A stretch of DNA of 14,541 nucleotides from Gammaproteobacteria bacterium UBA4475 (lineage in GTDB: Bacteria > Pseudomonadota > Gammaproteobacteria > Pseudomonadales > Azotimanducaceae). The stretch is from the NCBI GenBank assembly GCA_002389265.1, contig DGOD01000087.1:1-14541 (forward strand). Direction: 5' to 3'. The position numbers and the translations under genes were made by a program. The notes below the pieces were generated by a model that saw only the letters and a list, made by a program, of their open reading frames with translations, did not search any database and was not told the origin of the DNA. Of this stretch, positions 13,501 through 14,541 are shown piece after piece. How positions within the stretch are numbered: position 1 is the stretch's first letter; each line of letters opens with the position of its first letter.

Positions 13501-14541
13501 CTATTCGGCTGAGTTCTGATCCATTTGTTGCTTGATCAGATCACCAATAGTCGTCGGGCTTACTTCATTATCTTTTTCACGATGCTCTTTCACGGCCAAA
13601 TCTTCATCGGCCATGTCTTTCGCTTTGACGGAGACGCCGAGGATGCGGTTCTTGCGATCCACACTGATAATCTTCACCTCGATCTCTTCGCCAACACTCA
13701 AAGCATTACGCGCATCTTCGACTCGGTCCTGGCTGATCTCTGAAGCCTTGAGAATAGCATCAACTTCAGGGGCCATTTCGACGATCGCTTGCTTAGCATC
13801 AACTTCCTTAATCTTACCGACAACAATTGCGCCGCGCTCATTGACCGCAACATAATTGGTGAACGGGTCTTCTTCCATCTGCTTGAGGCCTAATGAGATA
13901 CGCTCGCGCTCAGCATCGATTGACAGGATCACAGTGTTGATCTCATCGCCCTTAGTGAATCGTCGAACCGCTTGCTCACCTGGCTCATTCCAGGAGATAT
14001 CAGACAAATGTACCAGTCCATCGATATTGCCTTCGAGACCGATAAAGATGCCGAAGTCAGTGATTGACTTGATATAGCCCTGAATGTTGTCGCCTTTCTG
14101 ATGCTGGGTCGCAAACTCTTCCCAAGGATTACCTTGGCATTGCTTGATACCCAAGCTGATACGACGACGCTCTTCGTCAATATCAAGCACCATGACTTCA
14201 ACTTCGTCACCGACTTGGACAACCTTGCTCGGGTGGATATTACGATTAGTCCAATCCATTTCAGAAACGTGTACCAAACCTTCTACGCCTTCTTCTAGCT
14301 CGGCAAAACAACCGTAGTCGGTGAGGTTAGTCACCTTGGCCATAGTGCGTGTGCCTTCAGGGTAGCGGTTAGTGATCAAGACCCATGGATCTTCACCCAG
14401 CTGCTTCAGACCCAGTGACACGCGATTACGCTCACGATCAAACTTCAGCACTTTGACGTTAATTTCATCACCAACGGCAACGATTTCACTCGGATGCTTG
14501 ATGCGCTTCCAAGCCATGTCGGTGATGTGCAACAGGCCATC
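13501..14541 (-). CDS. rpsA: 30S ribosomal protein S1 (5'-truncated by the window)
   Basis: The visible 346 residues are the C-terminal part of S1, which in E. coli has 557 residues. The frame is open to the window edge, where it reads [13 protein letters not shown]. The apparent Met at 14532 is an internal Leu (TTG), so the start lies outside. S1 repeats in order are the end of R3, R4 ([21 protein letters not shown]), R5 ([21 protein letters not shown]) and R6 ([20 protein letters not shown]). After them comes a charged tail ending with the common [11 protein letters not shown] motif. S1 brings mRNA to the 30S subunit, unfolds leaders and supports initiation at weak Shine-Dalgarno sites. R4-R6 contribute to mRNA binding. 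Confidence 0.97.
   Translation of the reverse strand, partial: DGLLHITDMAWKRIKHPSEIVAVGDEINVKVLKFDRERNRVSLGLKQLGEDPWVLITNRYPEGTRTMAKVTNLTDYGCFAELEEGVEGLVHVSEMDWTNRNIHPSKVVQVGDEVEVMVLDIDEERRRISLGIKQCQGNPWEEFATQHQKGDNIQGYIKSITDFGIFIGLEGNIDGLVHLSDISWNEPGEQAVRRFTKGDEINTVILSIDAERERISLGLKQMEEDPFTNYVAVNERGAIVVGKIKEVDAKQAIVEMAPEVDAILKASEISQDRVEDARNALSVGEEIEVKIISVDRKNRILGVSVKAKDMADEDLAVKEHREKDNEVSPTTIGDLIKQQMDQNSAE

Overview
The window looks like a piece of chromosome from a gammaproteobacterium, probably a free-living (perhaps marine) relative of the Pseudomonadales/Cellvibrionales. The main evidence is the block at the right end, on the minus strand: rpsA, ihfB, lapA, lapB. This is a conserved gammaproteobacterial order, and the S1 and IHF-beta sequences are close to the E. 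coli proteins as I remember them. Base composition looks even throughout. I see no insertion sequence, phage integrase, CRISPR array, tRNA or rRNA gene. The genus assignment is inference only.

Left part (1-5026). A class I NAD-type glyceraldehyde-3-phosphate dehydrogenase gene (+) sits behind a long stem-loop. It converges, through a hairpin that can act as a bidirectional terminator, with a long type I Baeyer-Villiger monooxygenase gene (-). The monooxygenase promoter carries two abutting perfect 10-bp palindromes, the best regulatory signal in the window. A 375-bp gene-free stretch follows, then a small four-helix membrane protein of the YvlD/phage-holin-4 family, then a predicted zinc-ribbon plus HExxH metallopeptidase.

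Middle part (5027-9708, all +). TesB acyl-CoA thioesterase, a secreted NTF2/SnoaL-fold protein and a short YchJ-type SEC-C protein form a probable transcription group. After an intergenic region with inverted repeats come an FMN nitroreductase, a spinster-type MFS transporter and a small single-domain globin. The globin starts 24 bp after the MFS stop and is probably co-transcribed with it.

Right part (9745-14541, all -). A PPOX-fold flavin oxidoreductase, an FBP/treble-clef zinc-finger protein related to the EF-G-binding FusB C-terminal domain, an exported ComEA-like helix-hairpin-helix protein, LapB, LapA, IHF-beta and a 5'-truncated rpsA. LapA and LapB form the inner-membrane module that controls LpxC turnover and so lipopolysaccharide synthesis. 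IhfB is a nucleoid architectural protein and S1 is the mRNA-recruiting ribosomal protein.

Overall this is mostly housekeeping and accessory metabolism (ketone or ester oxidation, acyl-CoA hydrolysis, flavin reduction). I do not see a clear new multigene system. The items most worth a second look are the monooxygenase operator, the MFS-globin pair, the stem-loop before gap, the unexplained GC-rich hairpin at 3217-3251, and a 30-codon ORF with a ribosome binding site at 3810-3902.
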